From: Bin87 sp965197635 | GTDB taxonomy: Bacteria > Chloroflexota > Dehalococcoidia > Lucifugimonadales > UBA3495 | DNA: 64,000 nucleotides | NCBI GenBank assembly: GCA_965197635.1 | Contig: CBDANN010000007.1 | Coordinates: 434,001-498,000 of the forward strand | Direction: 5' to 3' | Part shown: positions 35,078-43,883 of the stretch, piece after piece | How the letters are laid out: the number at the start of each line of letters is the position of its first letter | Numbering within the stretch: the stretch's first letter is position 1 | Notes under the pieces: model-generated | Databases searched by the model: none | Seen by the model: the letters and a program-made list of their open reading frames with translations, nothing else | What the model was told of the DNA's origin: nothing | Program-made: the position numbers and the translations under genes

Positions 35078-35108
35078 TTGACAGCATGTTGCCGGGCTAT
35101 GCTATACT
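35078..35108 (+). promoter_or_regulatory. Promoter of tRNA cluster
   Basis: TTGACA at 35078 and TATACT at 35103, with TG one base before the -10 (TGCTATACT). Spacing is 19 bases, long but helped by the extended -10. The first tRNA starts 12 bases on. Confidence 0.65.
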
Positions 35109-35120
35109 TCGCTAACCCCA

Positions 35121-35207
35121 GCCGAGGTGGTGGAAATGGTAGACACGCGGTCTTGAGGGGGCCGTGGGCTTTCGCTCGTGTGGGTTCAAGTCCCGCCCTC
35201 GGCACCA
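35121..35207 (+). tRNA. tRNA-Leu (anticodon GAG)
   Basis: GCCGAGGTGGTGGAAATGG start, anticodon loop TTGAGGG with GAG, a long variable arm, T-arm GTGGGTTCAAGTCCCGC, and encoded CCA at 35205-35207. Confidence 0.95.
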
Positions 35208-35273
35208 ACCCTACAGATGGCGAGTTGTCATAGATCCGTACAGGCCAGCAGTAGGCAGGGGCGAACAATACGG

Positions 35274-35349
35274 GGCGACGTAGCCAAGTGGTTAAGGCGG
35301 AGGTCTGCAAAACCTCTATTCGGCGGTTCGAATCCGCCCGTCGCCTCCA
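35274..35349 (+). tRNA. tRNA-Cys (anticodon GCA)
   Basis: GGCGACGTAGCCAAGTGG start, anticodon loop CTGCAAA with GCA, T-arm CGGTTCGAATCCG, acceptor closing CGTCGCC and encoded CCA. Confidence 0.95.
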
Positions 35350-35457
35350 ATTCCCTTCACGAACATCCTCACGTCGGCTCGTGATCCTGACCAGTCGCCG
35401 ATACATACGCGCAGCGCTTTGGAATGACCGAGCGTTGCGCGTTATCATTAGAGATGT

Positions 35458-35544
35458 GCCGAGGTGGCGAAAAGGCAGACGCGGCGGACTTAAAATCCGC
35501 TACCTCCCGGAGGTGTGTGGGTTCGAGTCCCTCCCTCGGCACCA
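35458..35544 (+). tRNA. tRNA-Leu (anticodon TAA)
   Basis: GCCGAGGTGGCGAAAAGG start, anticodon stem GCGGA and TCCGC around CTTAAAA with TAA, long variable arm, T-arm GTGGGTTCGAGTCCCTC, encoded CCA. It is the last core gene before the mobile-element region. Confidence 0.95.
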
Positions 35545-35692
35545 TTTTCTCGATAAGGGCAGGATACAAACTCAGGAACGGTATCAATAAAGGGGATTTG
35601 GTTGGATTTACTCCCGATTTGCCGGACTATTGCCGGACAAATCTCCGGTGCCCGACAGTACGCGGCCTTACTCCACAGCACTAAACAGCAAA

Positions 35693-35720
35693 AGCGCCCT
35701 GGTGTCACGGGCGCTTTTTT
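35693..35720 (+). terminator. Rho-independent terminator
   Basis: AGCGCCC pairs with GGGCGCT around TGGTGTCAC and is followed by TTTTT. It ends the transcript of the tRNA cluster. Confidence 0.85.
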
Positions 35721-36177
35721 CTGCTATTGGACCTGGGGTGTCAGGCGACCCGCTGCCGGGTCCACTGCCAATGCGGCCTCTCCGCGGGCAACCATCCCCA
35801 GTAGGTTCGGCTATCGCCCTCTTCGGCGAATATGACTCGCGTGTGGAATTGGAACCCTTAGAGCCTGATCCTGGTTTCGCCGACGTCAACGGGCACGATG
35901 CTGCGGTCTGCGGTCTCTGATGGCATTGACCTTTGTACTGGCACTCCTAAACTGAAGCCAAGGTGGAATCTACATTTGCTTGGCCGGAAACATTGGCATG
36001 GGTGCTGCCGGTCAGGCCCACGGCGGGCGCCTGAAGGAAGACGCGACATCGCCGCTTGACTTCTTCCCGACGGTGGGCCAGATTGGCGAATAAGCCGCCC
36101 ACTATCTCCCGCACCACAGCCCGGGTTCCCAAGCACTGGTTGGCGGTCGCCTCCTGAAGTGCCCAGCCCCAGATATC

Positions 36178-36195
36178 GCGATTGGTCAAAAATCG
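36178..36195 (-). repeat. TTGACCAATC-type insertion in IS630
   Basis: Minus strand CGATTTTTGACCAATCGC, inserted between DFNP and DIWGW of the transposase, where the family has only about three residues. It adds about 12 bases and keeps the frame. Confidence 0.7.
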
Positions 36196-36282
36196 GGGGT
36201 TGAAGTCTGGGCTGTAGCTGGGCAGGTTCACCAGGCGCAAGTTCAAGTCGGGCGTGGTCAGATCAGTGCGTAGCGCATCGCC

Positions 36283-36300
36283 AGATTGTTGACCAATCGC
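36283..36300 (+). repeat. TTGACCAATC-type insertion in IS630, reverse orientation
   Basis: Plus strand AGATTGTTGACCAATCGC, inside the transposase gene right after the DDSPA motif and before GDALRTDLTTP of the next frame. It shifts the reading frame. Confidence 0.65.
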
Positions 36301-36791
36301 GGGCTGGGGAATCGTCCCAGATCACGGTCCGCGGTTCGGCGTGTCGTTCCCGTCCGCCAGTGGCGGACCGCACGAAGGCGGCTGAGGTCTCGGAGTTGCT
36401 GTTGCCTTCCAATTCCATCATCTCCACCTCCCCAGGCTCCAGACACATCGCCGAGTAGTAGCTGACCCTCTCCGCACGGCGCGGGCTGGTGGAACCCACC
36501 AGCGCCGGTTCCCATTTCAACACTCACTTGCCCCTCAGAGGCTGCCCCGTACCACGATACGGAGTCAGCATCCGCCTGAAAGCGGACCTCGTCAGGGAAG
36601 AAGATCTTTCCTCCAGTGCGTCGCGCTCTTGCCGCCAGTGCCGCATACTCTCTCACGAAAGCTTCCCAGCGCACCGGGTCTGCCTTGAGCAACCGTTTCT
36701 TCTCTGAATTCCAACCCCGGTCGGCTCTGGTGCGCTGGCCTTGCCGAAGCCACTTATGCCGATGAAAATGGAACGCTGCCGCCCGACGCGT

Positions 36792-38195
36792 CTACTCCGC
36801 AGGGCTGATGTTCTGGTTGTGCCGGAACAGGTTGGCTGGGTCGTATTTCTGCTTCAGCTCCGCCAATCTCGGGTAGTTGGCCCCGTAGGAGGAGCGGACC
36901 ATGGTGGCGCCGTCGTCGGCCTCTCTGCCAACATTATTGACATAGACCCCGCCGGTGCTATGGGGCAGCAATTCCTCCCACAGGTCGCGGGTCCACCGGA
37001 AGTGGATTTCAGACTCTCCGGGGTCGGCCCACCGGGCGATGAGCAGGAGGTTATACCTGGCATCCCGATGGCTGTAGGCGGTGGCATCCTGGGGAACGCG
37101 GTTGACGGCGTTCCCTTGCTGTTGGAAGAACAGGAGGTTCCCGGGCGATGACGTGTTGCGATAGCCCTCAATCAGGGCATCGATGACGCCGTCGCTGATG
37201 TCGGTGATGAAGTGGGACTTCTCATAATACTGTTGACCTTCGGGGGTGAACGAGTCCACGTAGCGTTGCATTTGAACGTATGGCAAGAGGTCAAACTGGG
37301 CCGTCACCGGCTGGCCCAGCTTCCTCAGGGGCTCCAAAGCCTTCTCTCCGTCGACTGGGGACCCATTGTAGCAACCCACTATGCCCACCACCGGCGTACC
37401 ATCTGGCAGGGTGGCCAATGCGCTGACCGTGTTCAACTCGTCAGGGACATCAGCGGCGAACTCGTTGTAAAACTGGAGAATCTCCTTGGCCTGGTCCAGG
37501 GGGAAAATTACCATACCAACCGTTACAGGACCCACCGGGTGGAGTTGGTACTCGAAGGAAGTTACTACGCCGAAGTTGCCTCCCCCGCCGCGCACCGACC
37601 AGAACAGATCTGGATTCTCGGTTGAGTTAGCGACGCGGAGCTGCCCGTCGGCAGTTACTATGTCTACCCCAATCAGATTGTCCAAGGCCAAGCCGTGCTT
37701 GCCCCCCAACCAACCCATACCGCCGCCCAGGGTCAGCCCGCCGATGCCGGTGTCGTAGTTGGTGCCGCCGGTGGAGGCCAGCCCGAAGGCCTGGGTCTCC
37801 CGGTCAAACTGACCCCACTTGGCGCCGCCTGCCGCTCTGGCGGTGCGCCGTACCGGATCGACGCGCACACTGTTCATCCGGGACAGGTCAATGACCATCC
37901 CGTTATCGGCTACGCAAGTGCCCGGGAAATTGTGCCCCCCGCCCCGGACGGACAGCAACAAATTGTGGTCTCGGGCGAAGTTGACCGCATCGATAACGTC
38001 CGCGACTCCAGCACAATACACCATGAGAGCCGGATGCTTGTCAATATTGGCATTCCAAACCTGGCGGGATTCGTGGTAGCTGTCATCCCATGGCAAGACC
38101 AATTCTCCGCTCAGGTTCTCCCGCAATTCTTCAATTGATGCTTCCTCAAGCATGGAGTTGGTGCCACTCATAGTAGTTACTTGCAAATCTGCCAC
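36792..38195 (-). CDS. FAD-binding oxidoreductase, berberine-bridge-enzyme type
   Basis: A 467-residue flavoprotein of the FAD_binding_4/BBE family. LLSVRGGGHNFPGTC includes the histidine used for covalent FAD attachment in this family, GGLTLGGGMGWLGGKHGLALD is the FAD-binding segment, and YDPANLFRHNQNI is the BBE signature at the C-terminus. Such enzymes oxidise sugars or secondary metabolites. The GTG at 38195 follows AGGAAGGGG; the frame further upstream has no family sequence. It has no signal peptide. Intact, in contrast to most neighbours. Confidence 0.93.
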   Translation of the reverse strand: MADLQVTTMSGTNSMLEEASIEELRENLSGELVLPWDDSYHESRQVWNANIDKHPALMVYCAGVADVIDAVNFARDHNLLLSVRGGGHNFPGTCVADNGMVIDLSRMNSVRVDPVRRTARAAGGAKWGQFDRETQAFGLASTGGTNYDTGIGGLTLGGGMGWLGGKHGLALDNLIGVDIVTADGQLRVANSTENPDLFWSVRGGGGNFGVVTSFEYQLHPVGPVTVGMVIFPLDQAKEILQFYNEFAADVPDELNTVSALATLPDGTPVVGIVGCYNGSPVDGEKALEPLRKLGQPVTAQFDLLPYVQMQRYVDSFTPEGQQYYEKSHFITDISDGVIDALIEGYRNTSSPGNLLFFQQQGNAVNRVPQDATAYSHRDARYNLLLIARWADPGESEIHFRWTRDLWEELLPHSTGGVYVNNVGREADDGATMVRSSYGANYPRLAELKQKYDPANLFRHNQNISPAE

Positions 38196-38980
38196 GTGCG
38201 TACCCCTTCCTTTGTTATCCTGCGCCCGAACCGGCATAGGCCTGCCATGCAATTGGCTTGAATGGGCAGAGCCTGGCCCGGCTTGGTTTCGATATGCTGG
38301 ACAGCCCAACCAAGAGTAGCGTAGGCTGGGATCTTCTTCGCCGGATATTATCATCGTCTGGTTTGGCCCGTCCAGAAAGCAAAGTTCAGTATAAAACGTC
38401 GCAATTTAGGTGGTACTGCCAATAATCTGTCATTCAGGTGAAAGTTGGAGTGCCGGAAAATTAAACCGCCCGAAACGGAACGTTACCAGGCGGTCGTGCA
38501 ACTCGTCCCTGCTGCCCATCGGCCCAATAGTCCTCCCCGTCGCTCTCAACGCTGGCTTGTCATTGGCATGGGGTGGGACATTCCGGTCTCCGAGTGTGGC
38601 CTATGCCAGCATCCCGTTGACGTGTGATAGTCCCCATTCCCACAGTGGCCGACCCGTCGTGAGAAACAGGCCCGTCACCTGCGGACTTCTCAGCGTCTTG
38701 ACGCTGTGCTCCTTGTTGGGTGGACTGGCAATCGCTCGGCCGGCGGCCGCGAAGGAGACCCGCCGGGGCCGCCCTCCCCTCCTCTAACCCCTTCCTGTCC
38801 ACTTGTCGGGGGAGAGAAGACCCCCTCTGCAGCTGCTGTGCTCGCCCTCGTGGCGCTGTGTAATCGGCGGCGTTAAGGTAGGCCATGTGGGCGGCTCGAT
38901 CGTCGATTTACGGCGGTGGGAAACTGTACCGCCTGCCGCTCTCCGTAAGGCGGAATACCAGCCTTTGGAGGGTGAGACGG
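38196..38980. other. Intergenic stretch, no gene recognised
   Basis: I see no supported gene in these 785 bases. Several frames are open but lack ribosome sites and family resemblance. It may hold decayed sequence at the edge of the mobile-element region. Confidence 0.5.
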
Positions 38981-39637
38981 ATGTACAAAGTGGGGATGTC
39001 CGCTCGGGTCCGGCCTCTTTCGTTGGAAAGTATCGGCAATGGAGCCGACCCCGTGAAGCAGCAACGACAAGGGGTCCTGATCGCCGTCGACTGGGAGAAC
39101 ATCAGGCGCGGTGCTCAGCTCTACCAACGCAACGTTCGACCGGCTGACCTGTGCCGGGCCATGAGGGACGTGGGCCGCATATTCGGTGAGGTTGCCGGCG
39201 GCAAGGCCTTCGGCGACTGGTCGCTGCGGCCCGAGGACGGCAGGGAGTTCGCCGAACACGACATCGTGCCGTACCAGGCTCCCCGCACCAGCGCCGGCAA
39301 GGACCGCTCCGACCCGGCCATCCTGCTGGAGGTCTACGAATGGATCCGGGACCGAGAGGACTGCGGAACCGTCATACTTGGCTCCGGCGATGCTGACCAC
39401 CAGGTTTTGGTGGATCGGGCGCGGACCTACGGGAAGCGCATCGTGCTGTGCGCCTTCAGCCAGTCCGTGTCCCGGGACATGCTGGCCACGGTGCCGCTGT
39501 TCCCGTTGGAAGCCGAACTGGGCATCCAGGTGGGGGAGCATGGCGACGTTAACATTGACCTGGCCATGGTCAAGGAGGAAGGCGAGGTGTTAACCAACGA
39601 CGTGTTGGAACGGTTCGTCCGGGGGATGTACGACTAG
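38981..39637 (+). CDS. NYN domain-containing protein (PIN-like ribonuclease)
   Basis: A 218-residue protein with a NYN/LabA-like PIN fold: VLIAVDWENIRRG (first acid), KDRSDPAILLEVYEWI (second), VILGSGDADHQVLVDRA (third), and KRIVLCAFSQSVS. These are predicted metal-dependent RNases. GGAGG lies before the ATG at 38981. A C-terminal 40-residue part (VNIDLAMVKEEGEVLTND) is outside the core. It abuts the 17-bp inverted repeat that starts the next mobile segment. Confidence 0.85.
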   Translation: MYKVGMSARVRPLSLESIGNGADPVKQQRQGVLIAVDWENIRRGAQLYQRNVRPADLCRAMRDVGRIFGEVAGGKAFGDWSLRPEDGREFAEHDIVPYQAPRTSAGKDRSDPAILLEVYEWIRDREDCGTVILGSGDADHQVLVDRARTYGKRIVLCAFSQSVSRDMLATVPLFPLEAELGIQVGEHGDVNIDLAMVKEEGEVLTNDVLERFVRGMYD

Positions 39638-39654
39638 AGCGTGTTGACAAATTG
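39638..39654. repeat. 17-bp inverted repeat, left copy
   Basis: AGCGTGTTGACAAATTG, the exact complement of CAATTTGTCAACACGCT at 45446-45462. It looks like an IS5-type terminal repeat and lies 212 bases from the end of the IS5 transposase gene. Confidence 0.8.
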
Positions 39655-39849
39655 GCCGGGTCTTCCCATCTGGTCAACCAACCAAGAGTGTAAACTCGGG
39701 ATGCGCCGAGATTGACTGTCAACAACTGATGGATCTACTGTCCTATAGACGCCGATTCTCCACAAACGCACGACGCTGCATCACGCCCAACATGCCCTGG
39801 CCCCACTCAGGACCAAGGGCACCCAGCAGCAGCCTCCGACCCGGCCGGA

Positions 39850-40930
39850 CTACCGGCCTTCCAAATACTTGGATCTCCGCCCTTTGCGTCCCCGTGTCCG
39901 CAGGAACCACGTCACCAGGTGAAGGCCGGCGCAAAATGTTTCCGCCAGCTTTTGATAGCGCGTACTAATCCCGCGGAAGTGCTTGATGTCGACGAAAAGG
40001 TTCTCAATCAGGTGCCGGCCCTTGTATGAGTACTCGTCGTATGGTATCGGCACCTTCCGGTTCGACTTGGACGGGATCGTTATCTCGATCCCCATCTCGG
40101 CCAACATCGCGCGGACCGCATTCGTATCGTAAGCTTTGTCCCCCAACAGTTTCTCAATCTGCGACACGTCAAGTCCCTCCAAGAGTTGCTTAAGGTGGTG
40201 GGCCTCGAAGGCGTTGCCGGGAAGCAAGGAGAAACGCACCAGCTTGCCTTTCTTGTCCGCCAACGCCAAGAGATTGGTGTTGAGCCCTCCCTTCGTCTTG
40301 CCGATGGCTTGGGCAACACGGGACTCCTCAGGAGTCCATTCCCCTCGGCGCGCACCGACAGCGTGCTGGTGGACCTTCACGAAGCTGCCGTCCACCATAA
40401 CCAGCTTGAGGTTCAGTTCCTTGACGAGAGACATGAACCAGCTTGAGGTTCAGTTCCTTGACGAGAGACATGAACATCAGCAACACGCCACGCTTGCACA
40501 TTCGCCGGAATGCCTGGTAGACGCTATTCCATTTGCCGAAGTACGGATGCAGGTCCTGCCACGGCGCGCCGGTGCGGAAAATCCAGATGATGCCCTCGAA
40601 TGTCTTGCGGAGATTTTTCGACTTTCGCCCTCGCCTCTTCTTGCGGGTCAAAAATGGTTCTACGCGACGCCATTGCTCATCGGTGAGCGACAAGCGCGGC
40701 AGGTATTCGGACGGCATCCTGACGTTTTTACCCTGCCGTCGCCGTCCCGCTGGGCGCCAGTCCCCAGCGATATGTAATTGCCAATCGCCGGCCGGTTCGT
40801 TATTATCGCGAAAGACCGGGTCGGGGGCTCCTTCGAACGGTTCAGGGGCCGCGGACGAGGCTCCAATCTCCCGCGGCTCTGTTGCTCGTTTCCAACGGGG
40901 CTTACCAAAGCCCGATGATCGTTTCGGCAT
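39850..40930 (-). pseudogene. IS5 family transposase broken by a 37-bp tandem duplication
   Basis: A DDE transposase of the IS5 family: LTDEQWRRVEPFL and IIWIFRTGAPWQDLHPYFG at the N-terminus, first catalytic Asp in LVMVDGSFVKVHQHA, second in LLGDKAYDTNAVR, and Glu in HLIENLFVDIKHFRGI. The frames before and after 40435 do not match; a perfect 37-bp duplication sits there and its removal joins them exactly. AGGAGG before the ATG at 40930 suggests a 71-residue N-terminal extension; otherwise the start is at 40717. Confidence 0.88.
40399..40472 (-). repeat. 37-bp perfect tandem duplication
   Basis: Two copies, 40399-40435 and 40436-40472, each starting AACCAGCTTGAGGTTCAG. It frameshifts the IS5 transposase gene that contains it. 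Confidence 0.95.
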
Positions 40931-41399
40931 TGCTGCGCCTCCTGTACGGGTGCCGTTGGCACCACCAGACAGGAGAAAGGCCGAGAGCAGCTGCAAACAC
41001 CGGCGCCCTCGGTCCATGTGCGCAAATCGGACCGGGAAGACAGAACCGCACTGGGCCGCCCCATCGACCGTGGGGCGAACCGCCCCGGGAAGCACTCCCG
41101 GGAACTTGCTCGGTGTTTACGTTGTTCTGCCATTCCTGTATGATCCTTTACACGCACAAAACACCCCCCTGTGAGGTGGTGCGTACCCACAGGCTGTCGG
41201 GAATGTTCCTACGCAACCCCGACGGCCTGCCCATTTCAGCCGACTGATCGGCTGAGCGCCATTGGCGCGAAGCGCCAAGCAAGCGCAGTCCAAAGGACTG
41301 ACGTGATTATATCCCCGGGGGTAAAAATTATCAACGCCCCTGCGTCATCGTGGGAGTAGAATAACGCCACTTTACGCCAGCACCACTTTTACGGTCTGG
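40931..41399. other. Stretch without recognised gene
   Basis: Upstream of the IS5 gene no IS5 right end is visible. There is a short hairpin GCGCCATTGGCGCGAAGCGCC near 41258, written here in part as GCGCGAAGCGC. Nothing else can be supported. Confidence 0.45.
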
Positions 41400-41405
41400 T
41401 ATAAT
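41400..41405 (+). promoter_or_regulatory. Extended -10 promoter for zinc-ribbon gene
   Basis: TGGTATAAT, a TG-n-TATAAT box, 63 bases before the small zinc-ribbon gene. Confidence 0.55.
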
Positions 41406-41468
41406 GGCTACGGCAGCGGTGGCCCCAACGCGCGACGCCAAAGCGACCATCCTCGAAAAGGAGGCCCT

Positions 41469-41627
41469 ATGCCTATTGGTCAAACTTTCGTCTGCATTTG
41501 CAGCAGATGCGACCACCAGTGGGTCCCGAAACGGACCTCACAGGTGACGCTCCCCAAGGTCTGCCCGAAGTGCAAGAACCCCAATTGGAACAAGCCCAAA
41601 CGGGTACCCAAGAAAGTCGCCGCATGA
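41469..41627 (+). CDS. Small double-knuckle zinc-ribbon protein, 52 residues
   Basis: MPIGQTFVCICSRCDHQWVP followed by KVCPKCKNPNWNKPKR. Two CxxC knuckles 21 residues apart form a zinc ribbon, and the W..P / W.KP ends match small ribbons common in Chloroflexi beside mobile genes. AGGAGG lies six bases before the ATG, and an extended -10 promoter is upstream. It is probably a nucleic-acid-binding protein; role unknown. Confidence 0.7.
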   Translation: MPIGQTFVCICSRCDHQWVPKRTSQVTLPKVCPKCKNPNWNKPKRVPKKVAA

Positions 41628-42361
41628 GCGGCAAACCAGAAAACCACCGGCCATGCCACCAGCCGAAACAGTGCCAATGGATGATTCGGTTGGCTCACAC
41701 ACCGATATGTTCATTGATGTAATCATTACAGGCGGGGCGACACCCGCAGCACACTTCCCAGCCTGGGATTTCGTAGCTGTCCCGCGCTCCACACGTTCCG
41801 TCCCGAAGACGCGACGAGGGGCCTGCTGGCCAGCCTGGATGGCGGAGACCGTCGTTCTGTCCCTGCGCGCCAAGCGGCGACAGGCGAGACGCGCCCGCAA
41901 CGCCATGCTGGGGCTTCGCCGCAACCGGCATGGGAACAAACGGAGGCGAGAGACGGACGTGGACGTAGCCACTGACTGTCTGCCTGACCACCGACAGATG
42001 ATGGCCGGCTATTGCAATGCGGCCCTGCGCCGGCGCCGGAGGTGGGGATCACTGCCGCCACCGCACAACTGCCAAAACTCTGCCCCACCGGTAACCCTCG
42101 TCGGCTGATGAACTCGGCGGACCCTCGGGGCCAAACCGTCCGTGTGTGCCTCATCCCGAACGAACTTGCCCCAACCAATCAATGGCGACCGAGCGCGTAG
42201 GACGACGCACGGACCTGACAGCATCGTCGGGAAACTACGCTACATCTCGGAGCGCAGCCGAAGCCAAAGCAGCCGCGACTCCGAGTGGTTCCTGATGCCG
42301 ATCCGCTGGCGAGCCAAGCTGCACATATAGGAGCCCGAGCTGATGCTCGGGCCCTCGTAAG
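41628..42361. other. Stretch with no supported gene
   Basis: Several overlapping frames are open in both directions, typical of GC-rich DNA, but none has a ribosome site with family resemblance. A hairpin GAGCCCGAG...CTCGGGCCC lies at about 42331-42354. Confidence 0.45.
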
Positions 42362-42386
42362 AACGGGCGGGATTTTCCCGCCCGTT
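42362..42386 (-). terminator. Terminator hairpin after small membrane protein gene
   Basis: AACGGGCGGG pairs with CCCGCCCGTT around ATTTT, 8 bases downstream of the minus-strand stop at 42395. The T-run after it is weak. Confidence 0.6.
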
Positions 42387-42394
42387 TGGGTGTG

Positions 42395-42505
42395 TCACCG
42401 GACCCGACGCCGGCATTTCCGTATCAGGCGACAGACGCCAATGCCCAATGCGGCCCCCAAGCCAAGGCAGAACGCGGAAAAGCCGAACAATACCAGGATT
42501 TCCAT
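42395..42505 (-). CDS. Small single-pass membrane protein, 36 residues
   Basis: MEILVLFGFSAFCLGLG then AALGIGVCRLIRKCRRRVR: one hydrophobic helix of about 22 residues followed by a strongly basic tail, so N-out C-in topology by the positive-inside rule. GGAGGG lies four bases before the ATG. It starts 18 bases after the secreted-protein gene and ends at a terminator, so the two form a transcription unit. Function unknown; candidates include an anchor or a partner of the secreted protein. Confidence 0.6.
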   Translation of the reverse strand: MEILVLFGFSAFCLGLGAALGIGVCRLIRKCRRRVR

Positions 42506-42523
42506 GGGACCCTCCGGTTTCCC

Positions 42524-43324
42524 TTACTCATACCCCAGGTATTCATGTTCCAGCGCGCACCTCAACTTTGCCGGCCAAGGAGGCAGGCTGTCACCTCGGC
42601 AGGTGGCCTTGAAGACGTCGGGCATTTCCCTGTATCCCCTGGCCTCGGCCTTCGCCCACGTGGTGTGTCCTAAGGAAGCAATCTGTGAGTGGGTGAATAC
42701 GCCTTTCGCTTCATTATAGATGCTATTGGGACCAGACAGGCTGGAACCGGATCGGGTGCAGCTGTCCTCGTAGTAGTACCAGGGGAAAGACTTGTGATTG
42801 CCCCAGCAATCTTCCTGCCGGTTGCTGCCGCCGTACACCGCGCCGCCGCCGGCGAAGTTGGACATTTTGAAGTCCACTTTGCCCGTCGTCCGGGTCAGCG
42901 TGTCGATGTCCGCTGCCCCCTTCACTTTGGCGTGCGCTTCAACGCGCCACTTGTAACTGGATGTAGAGAACCGCTCGCTGGGCTCGTCGGGAAACGGTGC
43001 AGCGCGCACGATCTCCTTTACGTAGGTGTTGCAATTGTCGTTGTTGACGGCCAGCTCCACGCTCTTGTACCTGCCGTCCAGCTCGATGGTGACGTCCGGG
43101 ATGGCGCAGTCAACGCCCTCGGTCTTATTGCCCTGATCGACAACGTCGCCCTCAGCCACGTTGGTCCTGGAATCGTTTCCGTCAACCGTGATCGTTACGC
43201 CATCATCTTCTCCCGCCGGCGGGTCTTGTGCGTTTGCCGGCACTCCATTGATTACCGACCAGGAGGCGGTCAGCAGCATGGCCAGAGCCACCGCCACCGC
43301 AACGAACTTTGTGTGAGATCACAT
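42524..43324 (-). CDS. Secreted hypothetical protein with UGA at codon 2
   Basis: The best ribosome site, GGAGGAGG with an 8-base spacer, leads to an ATG at 43324 followed at once by TGA, then SHTKFVAVAVALAMLLTASW and a signal peptide ending near PANAQ-D. Without the TGA this is a standard secreted protein of 266 codons; otherwise translation would need a GTG at 43297, which removes the positive N-region. The mature part has a paired-cysteine pattern (VDCAIPD, NDNCNTY, EDCWGNH, DSCTRSG, ATCRGD, LRCALEH). I do not recognise a family. Confidence 0.65.
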
Positions 43325-43340
43325 GATAGATTCCTCCTCC

Positions 43341-43883
43341 CGCGTGCTATGGACTGGTTGGCTTCAGAACACCTCCTTTTCATCGGGCTGGGTACAGTAT
43401 AGACAAATCAGATACAATTTATCAACATTGTGAATATATCCGCAAATGGAGAGCTTGTGTCCTGTTGAGATTGCAGCCTCGTGGAGGCACAATCCGCAAT
43501 ACATTGGGAGAAACGACGAAATCTGCCGTTGAGGGCCGCAAGCTGCAAGACCCGGGCTACGAAATCTGCACCTAATCGCGACGAACCCCGACCACCTCCA
43601 GTGCCGACAACCGCCCGACGAAAAGCGTCATACCGGCGCAGGCCGGAGTCCACGAACGATGGGGTTTACGTAACGGCCGCTGTCCGAACCACGCCGCAAT
43701 GTCGCCCCGCCCAAGAATGATAACGCACCCCTGGCAGGGATCAACCCGGCCTATCGCCCTCACAACTACGGCAAAGTGCAGTTTACTACCTATTCGATGC
43801 CACCGTCATCATACGTGCATGGTTCCGCTTCACGTTGTGCGGCATTTGTCCCTCATATCAATGTTCAAGGCAACCTAACCTCA
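43341..43883. other. Stretch upstream of tnpB, no gene recognised
   Basis: No supported coding sequence. The region may contain the left end of the TnpB element. No TnpA gene or clear subterminal hairpin is seen. Confidence 0.45.

Larger units (their letters stand above)
35947..36785 (-). pseudogene. IS630 family transposase, 5'-truncated and frameshifted
   Basis: IS630 landmarks occur in order but in three frames: KRLLKADPVRWEAFVREYAAL and IFFPDEVRFQADADSVSWYG (first acid), then WEPALVGSTSPRRAE...TVIWDDSPA (second acid), then LNLRLVNLPSYSPDFNP and REEVKRRCR. The N-terminal helix-turn-helix part is missing. Two copies of the TTGACCAATC insertion motif lie inside: one after SPDFNP, one after DDSPA. 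The first keeps the frame, the second shifts it. The element cannot make its own transposase. Confidence 0.85.

Noticed and set aside
31440..41480. Further TTGGTCAA or GTCAACCAAT strings in hspR (31441), at the grpE end (32221) and in the zinc-ribbon gene (41474)
   Set aside because: Each is explained by ordinary codons of an intact, family-like protein, with no extra bases, so they are not counted as insertions.
43319..43321. UGA at codon 2 of the secreted protein as selenocysteine
   Set aside because: No hairpin with a GG-type loop is found within 40 bases downstream, and Sec in a signal peptide has no rationale. Recorded as a probable nonsense mutation.
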